DNA of 64,000 nt, from the NCBI GenBank assembly GCA_032622095.1, contig CP136066.1, positions 227,854,961-227,918,960 of the forward strand, given 5' to 3'. The DNA comes from Siphonodentalium dalli. Lineage: Eukaryota; Mollusca; Scaphopoda; Gadilida; Siphonodentaliidae. Position 1 is the first letter of the stretch. Each line of letters opens with the position of its first letter. Positions 22,616-33,951 of this stretch are shown piece after piece. The translations under genes were made by a program, and so were the position numbers. The notes under the pieces were generated by a model that saw nothing but the letters and a program-made list of their open reading frames with translations, ran no database searches and was not told the DNA's origin.

Positions 22616-22716
22616 AGACAAACGAACATATTGCCAGCTCAGATTACTATCTTGTTTTGTTTATCTTTGTTCATCAGGAATGCATGAATGTACAGGCGCA
22701 GTTCATGATATCATTC

Positions 22717-22995
22717 TTAACTATTTCATGGCGGTAGCTGCGCTGGTGCAGCATTAATGATCGTGTGTATTAACAATCCTATGCCACTGCATTCTCTTAT
22801 ATATGCTAGTCTCGCATAGGGTGCCTCGCAAAAATAACAGAATGCACTGGTTTACAAGGTCAAGGTAAATATTGTTAGGCCAATGTATTGTCTTATATAT
22901 ACGAGGCTCCCCATGGGAGACTCGCATATATAAGAGAATACATTGGCACAGGGTTTTCGTGAAATTTTAGGAAGCTCCAGTCATGGATGGGTTAA
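22717..22995. mobile_element. Family B TTAA-bounded MITE, copy 1
   Basis: Bounded by TTAA at both ends, with terminal sequence TTAACTATTTCATGGCGG and the reverse ATGGATGGGTTAA. Inside are two palindromes related to the family A core (GCATTCTCTTATATATGC type). TTAA target sites fit piggyBac-type mobilisation. The counterpart in copy 2 is 54561-54842. Confidence 0.7.
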
Positions 22996-23464
22996 ATATG
23001 TATATACATTTAATACATTCTGTTATTGTAAAAATTATGATCAAATATATTTTTCACGAATACATTACTACTTTCAGTTGACAACTCTTGGAGTTCAGAA
23101 CAAAATTTATATTTTCTATGGAATAAACTGGTTTATTGTCACATTTGTGACATATTACTGTTATTGGGGTATTTATGCAGCGGGTCAACAACGCTAAACC
23201 CGTTATAGAACAATATTAACACAGGACTTTGATGTAAAGCAGCATTGTCCCAACCGATTTGACTAGCTGGGTTACATGAAAGGAAACTTAGACTTTAGTA
23301 CACCGGAGTTGATAATACAATGTTTTGGAGCTTCCTCCTTCAATATGGCATGATATATTTTACATAATATGATTGGGGGGGGGGGGGGGTTTCAAAAATT
23401 AAATGGGCCTTTAAGACTATTTAAGACTATAAGTCTATAACATTAGCTCACTAACTGCGGAAAA
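22996..23464. other. No gene recognised
   Basis: AT-rich sequence with a poly-G run near 23376-23390. The junction at 23364/23365 is the empty site of the 3.09-kb insertion found in copy 2. Confidence 0.6.
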
Positions 23465-24066
23465 AACAAGGGGTACGCATCTAAGATGCTATGTCGAGTT
23501 TATTGGCAGTCGAAAAAAACTTCTGCCAATAACTTGGCAATAAGGCCCACAAAACCTGGACAAACCTGGTTTTCAAACTCGTCCAGAGATATTGTTGCAA
23601 GAGACTCATATATCAAATATGGTTTGAATCAGTTAATATTTGTTTCAGTTATCATGCTAACGGTGAAAAAAAAATGCTAAAAATAGACGAACAAAGGCCC
23701 ATAACTCCGGGTAAAAAATCCGGACAAACCTGGTTTTCGAATTCGTCCGAGATTTTGTTGCAAGAGACTCATATATCTCAAATATGGTTTGAATCAAATA
23801 TTTTATTCAGTTATCGCGTCAACGGTGAAAAAATGCAAAAAGATGCAAAGATGGATAACTCTTGTCAAAAAGTTTGGACGTGACCCATTTTCTACAGGCA
23901 GTAAATAGTCATTGGGAGCAACTCACATACCAAATTTGTTTTTAATCCGTTCACAAATGTCAAAGTTATAAGGCGTTCTTTAGGTCCGACTGATCGCCCG
24001 CCTGCCAACCGTCCCTCGTCAAACCATAAGTCGAGTTTTTTTTATAAACTTGACTAAAAATAGTAC
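23465..24066 (+). repeat. ~190-bp tandem-unit dispersed repeat, copy 1
   Basis: Two diverged units carry GGACAAACCTGGTTTTC and TTGTTGCAAGAGACTCATAT. They are followed by a tail with GTCCGACTGATCGCCCGCC and an AGTCGAGTTT...AAACTTGACTAA stem. The short hairpin followed by CTAA could be a Helitron-like 3' end, but an empty site is not available. It matches 58386-58991 in copy 2. Confidence 0.5.
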
Positions 24067-24614
24067 CATCAGGTCACGTTTCTGTTTGGAGGGGGGGGGG
24101 TGGGTTGTTAGTAAGTTGACAAGGGCCAAAGACATCAAACTCAATAACTGTGTTTCATCAAATTTATTATGATTGAAAATGAAACATGATTCGCATTAAT
24201 GAGAGATGGACAAACTGATTATATAGAACTGTTGTTAATGGACGAGAGTTCATTCACTCGTATGAACAGGTCCGTCAAAGAAAAAACATATTTCTAGTTC
24301 AGGTTTCACCAGCACCCAATTCATGATTTTCAAGAATATTTCCTGAATTGTTTTGTACATTTTTCATTTTTTTTAAACCAACACATTTCAATGTGGTTGT
24401 TAAATGGAAGAAAACAAAATTATTTTAATTTTGAGTCCATACCTGCCAAATACATGTAACCTGAACCAAACATTGAATTTTCTTTGGCAGCACATCCTAC
24501 ATTCAACTATTATATTTATGAACCATACTATATTGACAATTAGTGAACTTGATAAGAAGCCAAATATATATTTCACAACGGAAATGGACAATCCCATAAT
24601 TTGTGCAAAGACAG

Positions 24615-24776
24615 GGGAATGGTGGATTTGGTACTATCAAATTCGAAGACATTGTGACTCGAGGGGTGAGGTTACTGCGTTTTCAGATATTTGAAGTTTT
24701 GGACGAGGAACCAGTCTATTCAGGAAGAGATATTGAGTGCCAAAGAAACAAGACGCCAGATTCGCATAAACAATGA
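24615..24776 (+). other. Candidate terminal exon of unknown protein, copy 1
   Basis: A 54-codon open stretch ending in TGA follows a CAG that could be an acceptor. It reads GNGGFGTIKFEDIVTRGVRL, then LLRFQIFEVLDEEP and a basic, cysteine-containing end. All 162 nt are identical in copy 2 although indels lie on both sides. A diverged reverse-strand relative (FGTIKFEDIVAESVMLL) lies at about 25784-25850, and protein similarity extends past the DNA match. No family is recognised and the polypyrimidine tract is weak. It could also be a chance frame in a repeat. Confidence 0.25.
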
Positions 24777-24796
24777 CAGATGGCAATTTTCATTTA

Positions 24797-25260
24797 TTAA
24801 CCCTTTACCCAACAAACCGGCCAAAAACGCCCAAATAAAGCTTCAACAGCCTAAAATATCTTCGGTCTGTCTCAATATCACCATACAAATATGGATATCA
24901 TTGGAACCGGTTCATCGACCACATTGTGATGGTTACAGTTATGCCCTGTGCCAATGCATTCTCTTATATATGCGAGTCGACCATAGGTCGCCTCGCATAT
25001 ATAAGAGAATGCATTGGCCTAAAAAAAATCTTTTTTAACACTTTTTACCATTTTTTCTTACATTCTTTAACAATTTTATAATTTTTTCTTACATTTTTTA
25101 ACAATTTTTATAATATTTTTCTACATTCTTTGACAATTTTATAATTTTTAATATGTGTTAAGCCAATGCATTCTCTTATATATGCGAGGCGACCTATGGT
25201 CGACTCGCATATATAAGAGAATGCATTGGCACAGGGCCGTTCTGTTGGGTAAAGGGTTAA
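24797..25260. mobile_element. Family A piggyBac-like MITE, complete, copy 1
   Basis: TTAA-bounded element with terminal inverted repeats TTAACCCTTTACCCAACA and TGTTGGGTAAAGGGTTAA. It contains two palindromic cores (GCCAATGCATTCTCTTATAT type) separated by an AT-rich spacer. TTAA duplication and CCCTTT ends are the piggyBac signature. No transposase frame is present, so it is non-autonomous. Confidence 0.85.
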
Positions 25261-25330
25261 GAAATTACATCAACATCGAGACGAAATTCAGTTATTAAAA
25301 TGTACGTTTGCTTCCATGAAGTAGAAACTT

Positions 25331-25739
25331 GCTGTCATTTGCAGAATGAGGGTGAATTTAGTGACGCTATCCCGCACAGCAGGCTAGCATCACCATATTC
25401 ACTCTCTGGAGGCATCATTCTGCTTAGGCCTCATCTTCTGGGAAGTATCTATAGTATCAAATTTTAGTTACGTTTTTCCATCTGGGAAGTTTCTATATCC
25501 CATAATTTGCAGAAGGTAAAATCCACAATCGAGGTGCCCAATGGGTGATCATCACCAACTTCAACTGGGGAACTTCAATCTGATCCTAGATCTACCATAG
25601 CAGTTGAGGGCCTTAACAGAATGAGGTCCCCAGAGGGTGAATTTAGTGATGCTAGCCCACCATGCAGGATAGTGTCACTAAATAAACCCTCTTGGGACCT
25701 CATTCTGCAAATGACAGACATGCTATTTGCAGGATTGGT
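25331..25739. mobile_element. Family D double-palindrome element
   Basis: Two palindromes built on GAATGAGGTCCCCAGAGGG and GAATTTAGTGATGCTA, spaced by about 190 bp. The outer edges (CTGTCATTTGCAG and its complement CTGCAAATGACAG) form long terminal inverted repeats. It is a foldback-type non-autonomous element, slightly degraded at the left palindrome. Confidence 0.65.
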
Positions 25740-25879
25740 TACTGAAGTTCGCGCGTTTAACTGGTCCTTGTCCCTATTAATTGTCGATTCCTAGTAACAT
25801 GACGCTTTCTGCCACAATGTCTTCAAATTTGATAGTGCCAAATTTACCACATGGATGGCTGTTATATACATTACTAACC

Positions 25880-26322
25880 AAACCTGGATTTATAGTGGTC
25901 AGACATTTGCAGAATGAGACCCCCCCCCCCCCCGCCCCAGAGGGTATATTTATTGATGCTATCCAGCACAGCAGGCTAGCATCACCAAATTCACCCTCTG
26001 TGGACCTCATTCCGCTTAGGCCTCATCTTCTGTGAAGTATCTAGTCTCAAATTAACATTGTTTTCAGTTACTCTTTCCCCTTCAGTTCAGTTCTATATCG
26101 CCTAATTTGCAGAAAATAAATTAAATATAAATGGAGGTGACGAATGGGTGAACATCACCAACTTCAACTGGGGATCTTCAATCTGACCCTGGGTCTCCCG
26201 TAGCAGTTGAGGCCTAAGCAGAATGAGGTTCCCAGAGGGTAAATTTGGTCAGGATAGTGTCACTAAATTCATCCTCTGGACACCTCATTCAGCGAATGAT
26301 AGACACACTGTATCCGGGTCAG
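25880..26322. mobile_element. Family D element, degraded
   Basis: Second family D element, with outer repeats near AACCTGGATTTATAGTGG and CACTGTATCCGGGTCAGG. The left palindrome contains a C run and the right one is partly deleted. Copy 2 (60809-61222) has lost a further 60 bp of it. Confidence 0.6.
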
Positions 26323-26694
26323 GAAGCAAATTACTTTTGAAATAACCTCACATTGACATGATTAGATAGCATTGTTCTAAAATCATATAAAAGTCATACC
26401 AAATTGCATAGCTTTTATCCAAAATTGGGTAGGAAATTGCGATGCGATACCAGTTAATTTGCTCCCTGATCCCCAGATCCCGGTCTGGGTATCCCCTGAC
26501 TATGTAGACTAGTACCCTGTGAATCAGGCATTTTCATATCGAATCTAAATCCGTCTGGAATTGATTCCCAGGGCTATTTATATTTTTGTTCGTCTGAGCA
26601 TTTCACATCATTCAAGTCTGAGTTCACTTGGACTATAATAGTTGAATTCAGGGTGATGACAGCTGTATTCTTCCATTCATGAAATGATGAAATA
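26323..26694. other. No gene recognised
   Basis: Unremarkable AT-rich sequence conserved between the two segmental copies. No splice-bounded reading frame or repeat is seen. Confidence 0.6.
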
Positions 26695-26817
26695 CAGTAA
26701 TGCCCTATTTAATCGACTCCCTAACCACAGCAGAATTATGGGTAACTTTTCAGGATTTAGTCGGACATATGGCTTGTTGCCATTCATCGGAAAGCTCGAT
26801 TAATTAGGGCATTACTG
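26695..26817. mobile_element. Family E MITE, centre deleted
   Basis: CAGTAATGCCCTATTTAATC start and TTACTGTA end, but the second arm is mostly missing, leaving 123 bp. TA flanks both ends. Confidence 0.75.
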
Positions 26818-26955
26818 TAGTGGTAATTTGCTCCCACTCAGTCAAAAAAGAACTAACTAAAACAGATAACAATATCAGAGAAAAAATAACATATACATTC
26901 ATAGTTAAACCAAAATTCCCCTCTCTATGGGAGCCAAATAACATATACATTCATA

Positions 26956-27167
26956 CAGCAATGCCCTAAATAATCGACTCCTTAACCACAGCAGAATTAT
27001 GGATAATTTTTCAGGATTTAGTCGGAAATATGGCTTGTTGCCATTCATCGGTAAGCTCTCACTGAGAGCTTTCCGATGAATGGCAACAAGTCAAATTCCG
27101 ACTAAATCCTGGAAAATTACCCATAATTCTGCTGTGGTTAAGGAGTCGATTATTTAGGGCATTACTG
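26956..27167. mobile_element. Family E MITE, full palindrome
   Basis: A 212-bp palindrome with TA flanks. The arms meet at AAGCTCTCACTGAGAGCTTT. It lies inside a larger pair of inverted repeats (CTCTATGGGAG... at about 26917 and 27192 against CTCCCATACATCTC at 27466), suggesting nested elements. Confidence 0.8.
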
Positions 27168-27189
27168 TAGTCAAACCAAATAGCACATC

Positions 27190-27480
27190 TCTATGGGAGG
27201 CCAAATTCACAATTAAGTATAGTTCAAATTCCATGTCTCAAAACTTCCCTAACGCTGAAATGGATGCAGCCAATACTGATGCTAGTAACCTTTGACATAT
27301 ATTTACCTTAGATGATACCATTATATGTAAGGTAGTAAGGCTATAAAAAAAAACAATTACGCTTAAGTGTAATGGCATTATGCTTACAAGTAATGGAGTT
27401 GTAAGTGAAGCAATTACGCTTTAGCGTAATAGCATTATTAATAGCTATTAAATGTGAATTTGGCCTCCCATACATCTCGC
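27190..27480. repeat. Inverted-repeat-bounded segment
   Basis: ATGGGAGGCCAAATTCACA at the left and TGTGAATTTGGCCTCCCAT at the right face each other about 250 bp apart. The interior has short AATTACGCTTAAGTGTAATG repeats, reduced in copy 2. It is a likely MITE of another family. Confidence 0.55.
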
Positions 27481-27774
27481 ATCACAAACTTTCAGTCTGA
27501 CAAAAATAGAGTCATTCTTATGTTTGGAATATAGGGTTCAGACGAGTCGGTTGCTTATATTGCTTTGTATTGGAATCGACATTAAAACTAAAGTGTTTTA
27601 ATACAGTGTGAACGTAATAATGCAATGCATTCTTCTCTTTGCAATGCAGAGATCCTGTTTTCAACACATGCCTTATAAGACGTTTCTTGTTTTCAATCGA
27701 TAAAAGATTGCCGCTGTCTTTGAAGTGAAGAAAATCAACTTGTACTAATGTCAATAGCAGGCGTGTAAATGTTA

Positions 27775-28078
27775 TAACGCAACATACGCAGCCGTGTGAA
27801 TGTAATAATGCAACATACGCACCAGTGTGAACGTAATAATGCATTATACGCAGCCATGTGAATGTTATAATGCAGCATACGCACCAGTGTGAACGTAATA
27901 ATGCAACATACGCAGCCGTGTGAATGTTATAACGCAACATATGCAGCAGTGTGAACGTAATAATGCAACATACGCACCAGTGTGAACGTAATAATGCAAC
28001 ATACGCAGCAGTGTGAACGTAATAATGCAACATACGCAGCAGTGTGAATGTTATAACGCAACATACACAGCCGTGTGA
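27775..28078. repeat. 31-bp minisatellite, copy 1
   Basis: About ten units of the type GCAACATACGCAGCAGTGTG followed by AACGTAATAAT. Because 31 is not a multiple of three and no unit has a reverse-strand stop, a long antisense frame results. That frame is not evidence of a gene. Confidence 0.85.
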
Positions 28079-28116
28079 ATCATAATTTTGAGCCAGAGGC
28101 CAGTCAAAATATGTAA

Positions 28117-28371
28117 TTAACCCTCTCATGACGGGAGCTGCACTGGTGCAGCATTAAAGATCCTGTGCCAGTGCATTCTCTTATATATGCGAGTCTTCCA
28201 TAGGCAGCCTCGCATATATAAGAGAATGCACTGGCTTACAAGGTAAATATTGTTTGGCCAATGTATCCTCTTATATATTCGAGACTCCGTTTGGGAGACT
28301 CGTATACATAAGAGAATGCATTGACACAGGGTTTTCGAATTCAGGAAGATCCAGTCATGGAAGCGATATGC
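28117..28371. mobile_element. Family B MITE, copy 1
   Basis: Starts TTAACCCTCTCATGACGGGA and contains two palindromes with GCATTCTCTTATATATGCGA. The right end (CAGTCATGGAAGCG) has lost the expected GGGTTAA. The copy 2 counterpart is 62982-63232. Confidence 0.65.
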
Positions 28372-28608
28372 AAATAACTGAAATTTACAACTTTTTATGA
28401 ACTGGAATTGAAAATGTTTCTATATTCTTTTAGCTGAAAATTTACCTTTAAATAAATTTTTAAGTAAAATATGTGTAACACAAAATGTTATGTCTGTGTA
28501 TTTGGGAATAATAAGAAAATAAAGATGTCTTCAAAGAGTTTCTAGGATGTTTTGCCACATCCCTGACTGTATTTAAAGGGACCCAAGGCACTCGCAGTGG
28601 GTAAATGT

Positions 28609-28696
28609 AACCCATAGAGAGCCCCACATAGCCTGGAGCAGACGACTCTCCGTAGTGCATGCTTCCATCTCTGTGAGGCTCACAGTGGGTAAATGT
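28609..28696. mobile_element. Family C short foldback unit
   Basis: An ~88-bp unit: AACCCATAGAGAGCCCCACA, a GGAGCAGACGACTCTC centre, and GAGGCTCACAGTGGGT. The ends are imperfect complements. Copy 2 has two tandem units at the matching place. Confidence 0.6.
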
Positions 28697-29576
28697 GCAA
28701 AAACATAAAAGTATGAAAACATCACCACTCAGAAGAACATGGAGAAATAGATAAAAACAAATTATAATACTAATTATTGATAGTTCTCCAATAAAAAAAT
28801 TTCATCTGTTGAAACCATTGTTGTGTAAACAAAACTGTAACAGTGATTTGTCAACAAACATTGCTATTAATCTTCAAATCTATTAGGCTGTATATGATTA
28901 TCACAATATATTTTAATGGTTTGATCTTTTCCAATCTTTTACAGTTGAATTTAGATTGAATTTTGTATCTTGTTGGACTAATCCTACTTTTTGGGTAATT
29001 TCAATGTAACATTAATGTTTATATAACAATAGTTTTTACATATGAAATCTCATTATTGGAGAGTTATTAATAACGAAAATAAGAACAATATCAATCTATT
29101 TTTTCATTAACTTGTTGATGTTAGATTATATTAGGCTTTTACAGACTTTTAAGTTATTTCGCATGAACCCACTTTGAAGGCCTCGTGTCCCTTTCACTGT
29201 ACAATCTGATATAAGTTAAGGCCTTAATTACACTCTACTTATACAGACTTATATACAATATTTTTTCAATAATAAATATTAACATTGAACAATATGCTAT
29301 ATATTAGGCCTATTCATATCAAAATATAAAATTTCATCTCAACAACCATTATGACTCCAAAAAGGTTATAAACGGCAATTATCCACAAAATCGGCATAAA
29401 TGAGGCAGAATTGTGGAATGGTAATATTCATTTCACCTGTATTGGATGTAACCGATGACATGAAAACAAATTGTCGAAAGCAAAGTCTGAAAATTTTTTC
29501 CAAGCTAATTTCAGCCAAAATATTTGGCTTAGAATTTAGAAATAAACTGAAAATGACCGCAATTATTTAGTGTATT
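28697..29576. other. No gene recognised
   Basis: AT-rich sequence without recognisable exons, tandem repeats or palindromes. Confidence 0.55.
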
Positions 29577-29952
29577 TTAACCCTTTACCCAACAAACCGG
29601 CCAAATAAAGCTGCAACAGCCTAAATTATCTTGGGTCTGTCTCAATAAAACCATACAAATATGGATATCATTGGAACCGGCTCCTTGACCACATTGTGAT
29701 GGTTACAGTTATGCCCTGTGCCAATGCATTCTCTTATATATGCGAGTCGACCATAAGTCGCCTCGCATATATAAGAGAATGCATTGGCCTAAAAAAACTT
29801 TTTACCATTTTTTCTTACATTCTTTAACAATTTTATAATTTTTAATGTGTTAAGCCAATGTTTTCTCTTATATATGCGAGGCGACCTATGGTCGACTCGC
29901 ATATATAAGAGAATGCATTGGCACAGGGCCGTTCTGTTGAGTAAAGGGTTAA
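29577..29952. mobile_element. Family A piggyBac-like MITE
   Basis: TTAACCCTTTACCCAACAAA to GAGTAAAGGGTTAA with TTAA at both ends. Two palindromic cores face each other across a short T-rich spacer. It is 376 bp and non-coding. Confidence 0.85.
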
Positions 29953-30884
29953 AAAATCTATCAACTTCCTGTTTCCAAGAGGACCATGCACTCAATACCT
30001 GTCTCGTCGAAATGTCATTTCTCAGAACTGTGCAGGCTTCCTACCAATTACATCACATCACGTTAAGTTAACTGTTCTTTTTATCTTGGAGCCACTAATA
30101 TTGAGTTCTGATTGGCACTACATGATGTGGAAAGAGAATGTGACACTCTACAACAGGTAATATGTGGGCCTGTATTTAAAGTGACACTCTACACTACAGG
30201 TAATATGTGGGCCTGTATTTAAAGTGACACTCACTTTTGGGTGTGTCGGCGTGACACTACATTCACACTCAAATATTGAATTGCGTCTGCATGTTCCAAA
30301 GGATCGTGACTAGCAAAATGTTTGGAAATTATTCTTGACGGTATTTAGTCATACCGCGGTATTTCATCAAATATCGTAGTCGGTATTGTGAAGGTGGATA
30401 CCGTGAAGCCCTAATATATGTAATAATTAGATTATTTATTGAATAATGTTGATGTGTGCTCATGTAAGCGTACAAAACTGAAGCATATATTAATGTGAAG
30501 ATGGCAGGTTGTTTTTGTTTATTATTGCACATTATTTTCCAGATTTAGTGTGGTAATTAGTGTTCCCCTGATCTTGAATTCTGGTAACGAATTCAGACAT
30601 GAGTAAGCGATTATTATGTCAGCATGGTTTATGGTGGGATAAACAACTTTAAAACTCATTAAATTAATTCCATATCAAAGAAAAATGTACAGTGATGATG
30701 ATTAAGTCTCTTGTGTAATTGCCATGAATTTATCACTGGCTTTTTCAAGGTGGGGTATCTAACCCGCAATGCGGATTTGGCTAACAGCCAGTAATTGAAT
30801 GTCACTGTTAACGTCATAACAAAGGTTACTTGATGAGATTAGATTGTAATTGCACACCGCTCCTCACACCATTCACTCGTATCC
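29953..30884. other. No gene; small tandem duplication
   Basis: At about 30140-30232 a ~45-bp unit with GTAATATGTGGGCCTGTATT is repeated twice. Otherwise AT-rich sequence with no exon signal. Confidence 0.55.
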
Positions 30885-31350
30885 ATACAAACAAGCCAGA
30901 TTATAGTGTGCCTGTCATTTGCATAATGAGGTCCCCAGAGGGTGAATTTAGTGACGCTATCCCGCATAGCAGGCTAGCATCACCAAATTCACCCTCTGGG
31001 GGACCTCATTCTGCTTGGCATCATCTTCTATGGGAGACATAGTCTCAAATTGAAGTTTCAAAGTGGTGAATATTGTGATGTACACCCATTGGGAACCTCG
31101 ATTATGCAATGTGTCGTCTGCCAATTTGATGATATAGAGAAACTAAACTAAAAAAGAAATAGCATCTAACTTTCTATAGAAATTAGTTAATAAAGAAACT
31201 TTCCAGAGAAGATGAGGCCTAAGCCGAATGAGGTCCCCAGTTGGTGAATTTAGTGATCCTATCCCGCATAGCGGGATAGCGTCTCTAAATTCACTCTCTG
31301 GGGACCTCATTCTGCAAATGACCGATACACTATAATCAGGATTGCATACA
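30885..31350. mobile_element. Family D double-palindrome element
   Basis: Outer inverted repeats (GATTATAGTGTGCCTGTCAT against the complement of ATGACCGATACACTATAATC) enclose two palindromes of the GAATGAGGTCCCCAGAGGG type at about 30926-31013 and 31221-31316. There is no reading frame. Confidence 0.7.
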
Positions 31351-31516
31351 TACAGTGTAGCACATGTATAAATAAATAACATAACTCAAGATGCTTTATG
31401 TGAAAACAGTACAAAAATATGAAATATGAAAAATCACGATGACAGACCATGATCTGAATAAAAACGCGAACATCCCAAATAAATAATTTACAATATACAA
31501 AAATGATTCTCCATGT

Positions 31517-31930
31517 TTAACCCTTTCAGTGTCAGGTCCGAATTTTGTATCAACCCATATACCCTGTGCCAATGCATTCTCTTATATATGCGAGTCGACC
31601 ATAGGTCGCCTCGCATATATAAGAGAATGCATTGGCCTAACAATTTTTCATCATTTGTTATTATTTTTTACAATTTTTTACAATTTTAATAATTTTGTCT
31701 TATATTCTTTAACAGACTTATTTTGTAGGTTTAGTGCCAGGGAATCTTACGTTTTTCATGGGCATAAAAATTATTACTATGAATACTTGGTGATAGTTTT
31801 GAGTTATAACATGAGTTTTTTAATTTTAATTTTTTAATTTTAAATTAATTTTTTTTTTTAAATTTAGGGTTGATTTTACAGACCGTAAATTAGGGCCGAT
31901 GAGATCGGCCCCTGGCACTGAAAGGGTTAA
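31517..31930. mobile_element. TTAA-bounded MITE with different ends but a family A core
   Basis: Terminal inverted repeats TTAACCCTTTCAGTGTCAGG and its near complement ending CACTGAAAGGGTTAA. Inside is one family A palindrome (GCCAATGCATTCTCTTATAT). The same core with different termini suggests that one element inserted into, or recombined with, another piggyBac-like family. Confidence 0.8.
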
Positions 31931-32705
31931 TATGTTGAAAATTGACTATGAGTCAAAATGGTCTATGGATGAATGAGTCAACGAATGAATAATGGGTATT
32001 TACAAGGGAAATAGTGACAAGGACCTAATGAATATTCATGAATATATATAAAGGACAGATTTGACATGGTTGCCAGCAACTTGATCAATTCATGAAAGTG
32101 GTCATTTTGATTTCCCATCAAACGCTACACGTGGCACCGGATAAACAACGTCCTTGCCATATGGGTATCATCACCCAGGTATACATGAGGTGGAAAATCA
32201 AGATAGTCTTGATGTAAAGAGAAACTGAAAGCTCCAATTACAACAGAATACAATATTATTCATGCTAAATAAAATAATACCAGCCTCTTCTCCCAAAATG
32301 GGCTGCTTCCTCACCATTTTACAACTTTTTTGCTAATTTTTCTCAGACTCATTTTTTTTCACTTAAAAAACAAAATAAACGAGCGGAGGGCAGCAATTGT
32401 AATCTGTTGCTTTAATAATAGTTAACAACAGTCTTTATCTTGTCATTTTTGCAGCCGAGTTCCATAAATCGTCTTGTCTTTGTCCATGTTCTAATACCCT
32501 CAGAGACCCAGAACAAAAAGTTTGCTGTCCAATCCCCCTCCCACCCCATAGAACAGTATTGTAGAAATAATGTCAGAACTAGTGTCGAGCGAGAAAAATA
32601 ACATAAAGAAATTAAATCACTTTACCACCATCCCCCAACCCCGTAGAACAGTATGGCAGAAATAATGACAGAACTAGTGTCGAGCGAGAAAAATAACATT
32701 ATACA
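31931..32705. other. No gene; ~95-bp tandem duplication
   Basis: Two copies of a unit with ACTAGTGTCGAGCGAGAAAA occur near 32560-32700. The rest is AT-rich without recognised features. Confidence 0.55.
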
Positions 32706-32845
32706 ATTATCGCATTGTTTCGAGGTTGACACGAGGAATTGTCAACCCGAGGAAGTCAATATTCACCAAGGCCATAGGCCGAGGTGAATATTGACTTCTA
32801 AGGGCTGACAATTCCTCGTGTCAACCAAGAAACAATGCGATAACT
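32706..32845. mobile_element. Long hairpin (foldback element)
   Basis: ATTATCGCATTGTTTC, GGTTGACACGAGGAATTGTC and GAAGTCAATATTCACC are followed, in reverse order, by their complements, giving a ~140-bp near-perfect hairpin with a short AAGGCCATAGGCC centre. It is a probable MITE. Confidence 0.75.
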
Positions 32846-33098
32846 GTTTTATTATATGAAACGCACTTTGATTGGACAAGACGTTGTGACGTTGAACGTC
32901 GCTGGGAAAACCTTATCTATTTTCAGGTCTGATAATAAGTTATTGTAACCCCTGAAGTATCTGACGTCACTCAGAAACTGTTATTAACCTGTTGTTTCAT
33001 TAATGAGGTGAACATCGTTAGATATCTCGATTTTTTTTTATGTTTTAACATAGGAATTGGGGAAAGAAACTTATGACCATATAATAAAAAAATTAAAT

Positions 33099-33568
33099 TA
33101 CTTTAACACCCCCCTCCCGGGCCCTGTTTTTTCTCTCCTGTTACCCTGAACACAGATATCATTTTATTACTTTACCACCCCCCTCCCCGGCCCTGTTTTT
33201 TCTCTCATGTTACCCTGAACACAGATATCATTTAATTACTTTACCACCCCCATCCCCGGCCCTGTTTTTTCTCTCCCGTTACCCTGAACACAGATATCAT
33301 TTTATTACTTTAACACCCCCTCTCCCCGGCCCTGTTTTTTCTCTCATGTTACCCTGAACACAGATATCATTTTATTACTTTACCACCCCCGTCCCTGTTT
33401 TTTCTCTCATGTTACCCTGAACACAGATATCATTTTATTACTTTACCACCCCCGGCCCTGTTTTTTCTATCCTGTTACCCTGAACACAGATATCATTTTA
33501 TTACTTTACCACCCCTGGCCCTGTTTTTTCTCTCCTGTTACCCTGAACACAGATATCATTTTATTTAG
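33099..33568. repeat. ~72-bp tandem repeats
   Basis: About seven units containing CCCTGTTTTTTCTCTC, GTTACCCTGAACACAGATAT and CATTTTATTACTTTA. Unit length varies by deletions in the C-rich part. A family A MITE follows directly. Confidence 0.85.
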
Positions 33569-33575
33569 CCTCATG

Positions 33576-33951
33576 TTAACCCTTTACCCAACAAACCGGC
33601 CAAATAAAGCTTCAACAGCCAAAAATATCTTCGGTCTGTCTCAATAGAACCATACAAATATGGATATCATTGGAACCGGCTCATTGACCACATTGTGATA
33701 GTTACAGTTAAACCCTGTGCCAATGCATTCTCTTATATATGCGAGTCGACCATAGGTCGCCTCGCATATATAAGAGAATGCATTGGCTTTTTAACACTTT
33801 TTACCATTTTTTCTTACATTCTTTAACAATTTTATAATTTTTAATGTGTTAAGCCAATGCATTCTCTTATATATGCGAGGCGACCTATGGTCGACTCGCA
33901 TATATAAGAGAATGCATTGGCACAGGGTCGTTATGTTGGGTAAAGGGTTAA
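33576..33951. mobile_element. Family A piggyBac-like MITE
   Basis: TTAACCCTTTACCCAACAAA to GTTGGGTAAAGGGTTAA, TTAA on both sides, two palindromic cores. It is close in structure to 29577-29952. Confidence 0.85.

Larger units (their letters stand above)
1..29046 (+). repeat. Copy 1 of a large segmental duplication
   Basis: The sequence from the first base onward matches the sequence starting at 41311 in the same orientation, through the satellite flanks, lectin exons, introns and MITEs, up to the window end (64000 corresponds to about 29046). Unique sequence differs by scattered substitutions and small indels. Larger differences are the satellite length, a retrotransposon fragment at 19636-20124 and an insertion at about 21440-21866 present only here, and a deletion near 16870-16920. 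It could be a true tandem duplication with a period of about 41 kb, or two haplotypes placed end to end by the assembler. The sequence alone cannot decide. Confidence 0.93.

Noticed and set aside
24404-24694. A 96-codon frame overlapping the candidate exon
   Set aside because: It is in another frame and its length differs between copies because of indels; the 54-codon frame at 24615 is the one conserved.
27518-28129. A 203-codon minus-strand frame
   Set aside because: It is produced by the 31-bp minisatellite, whose units cycle through the frames; residues outside the repeat show no family likeness.
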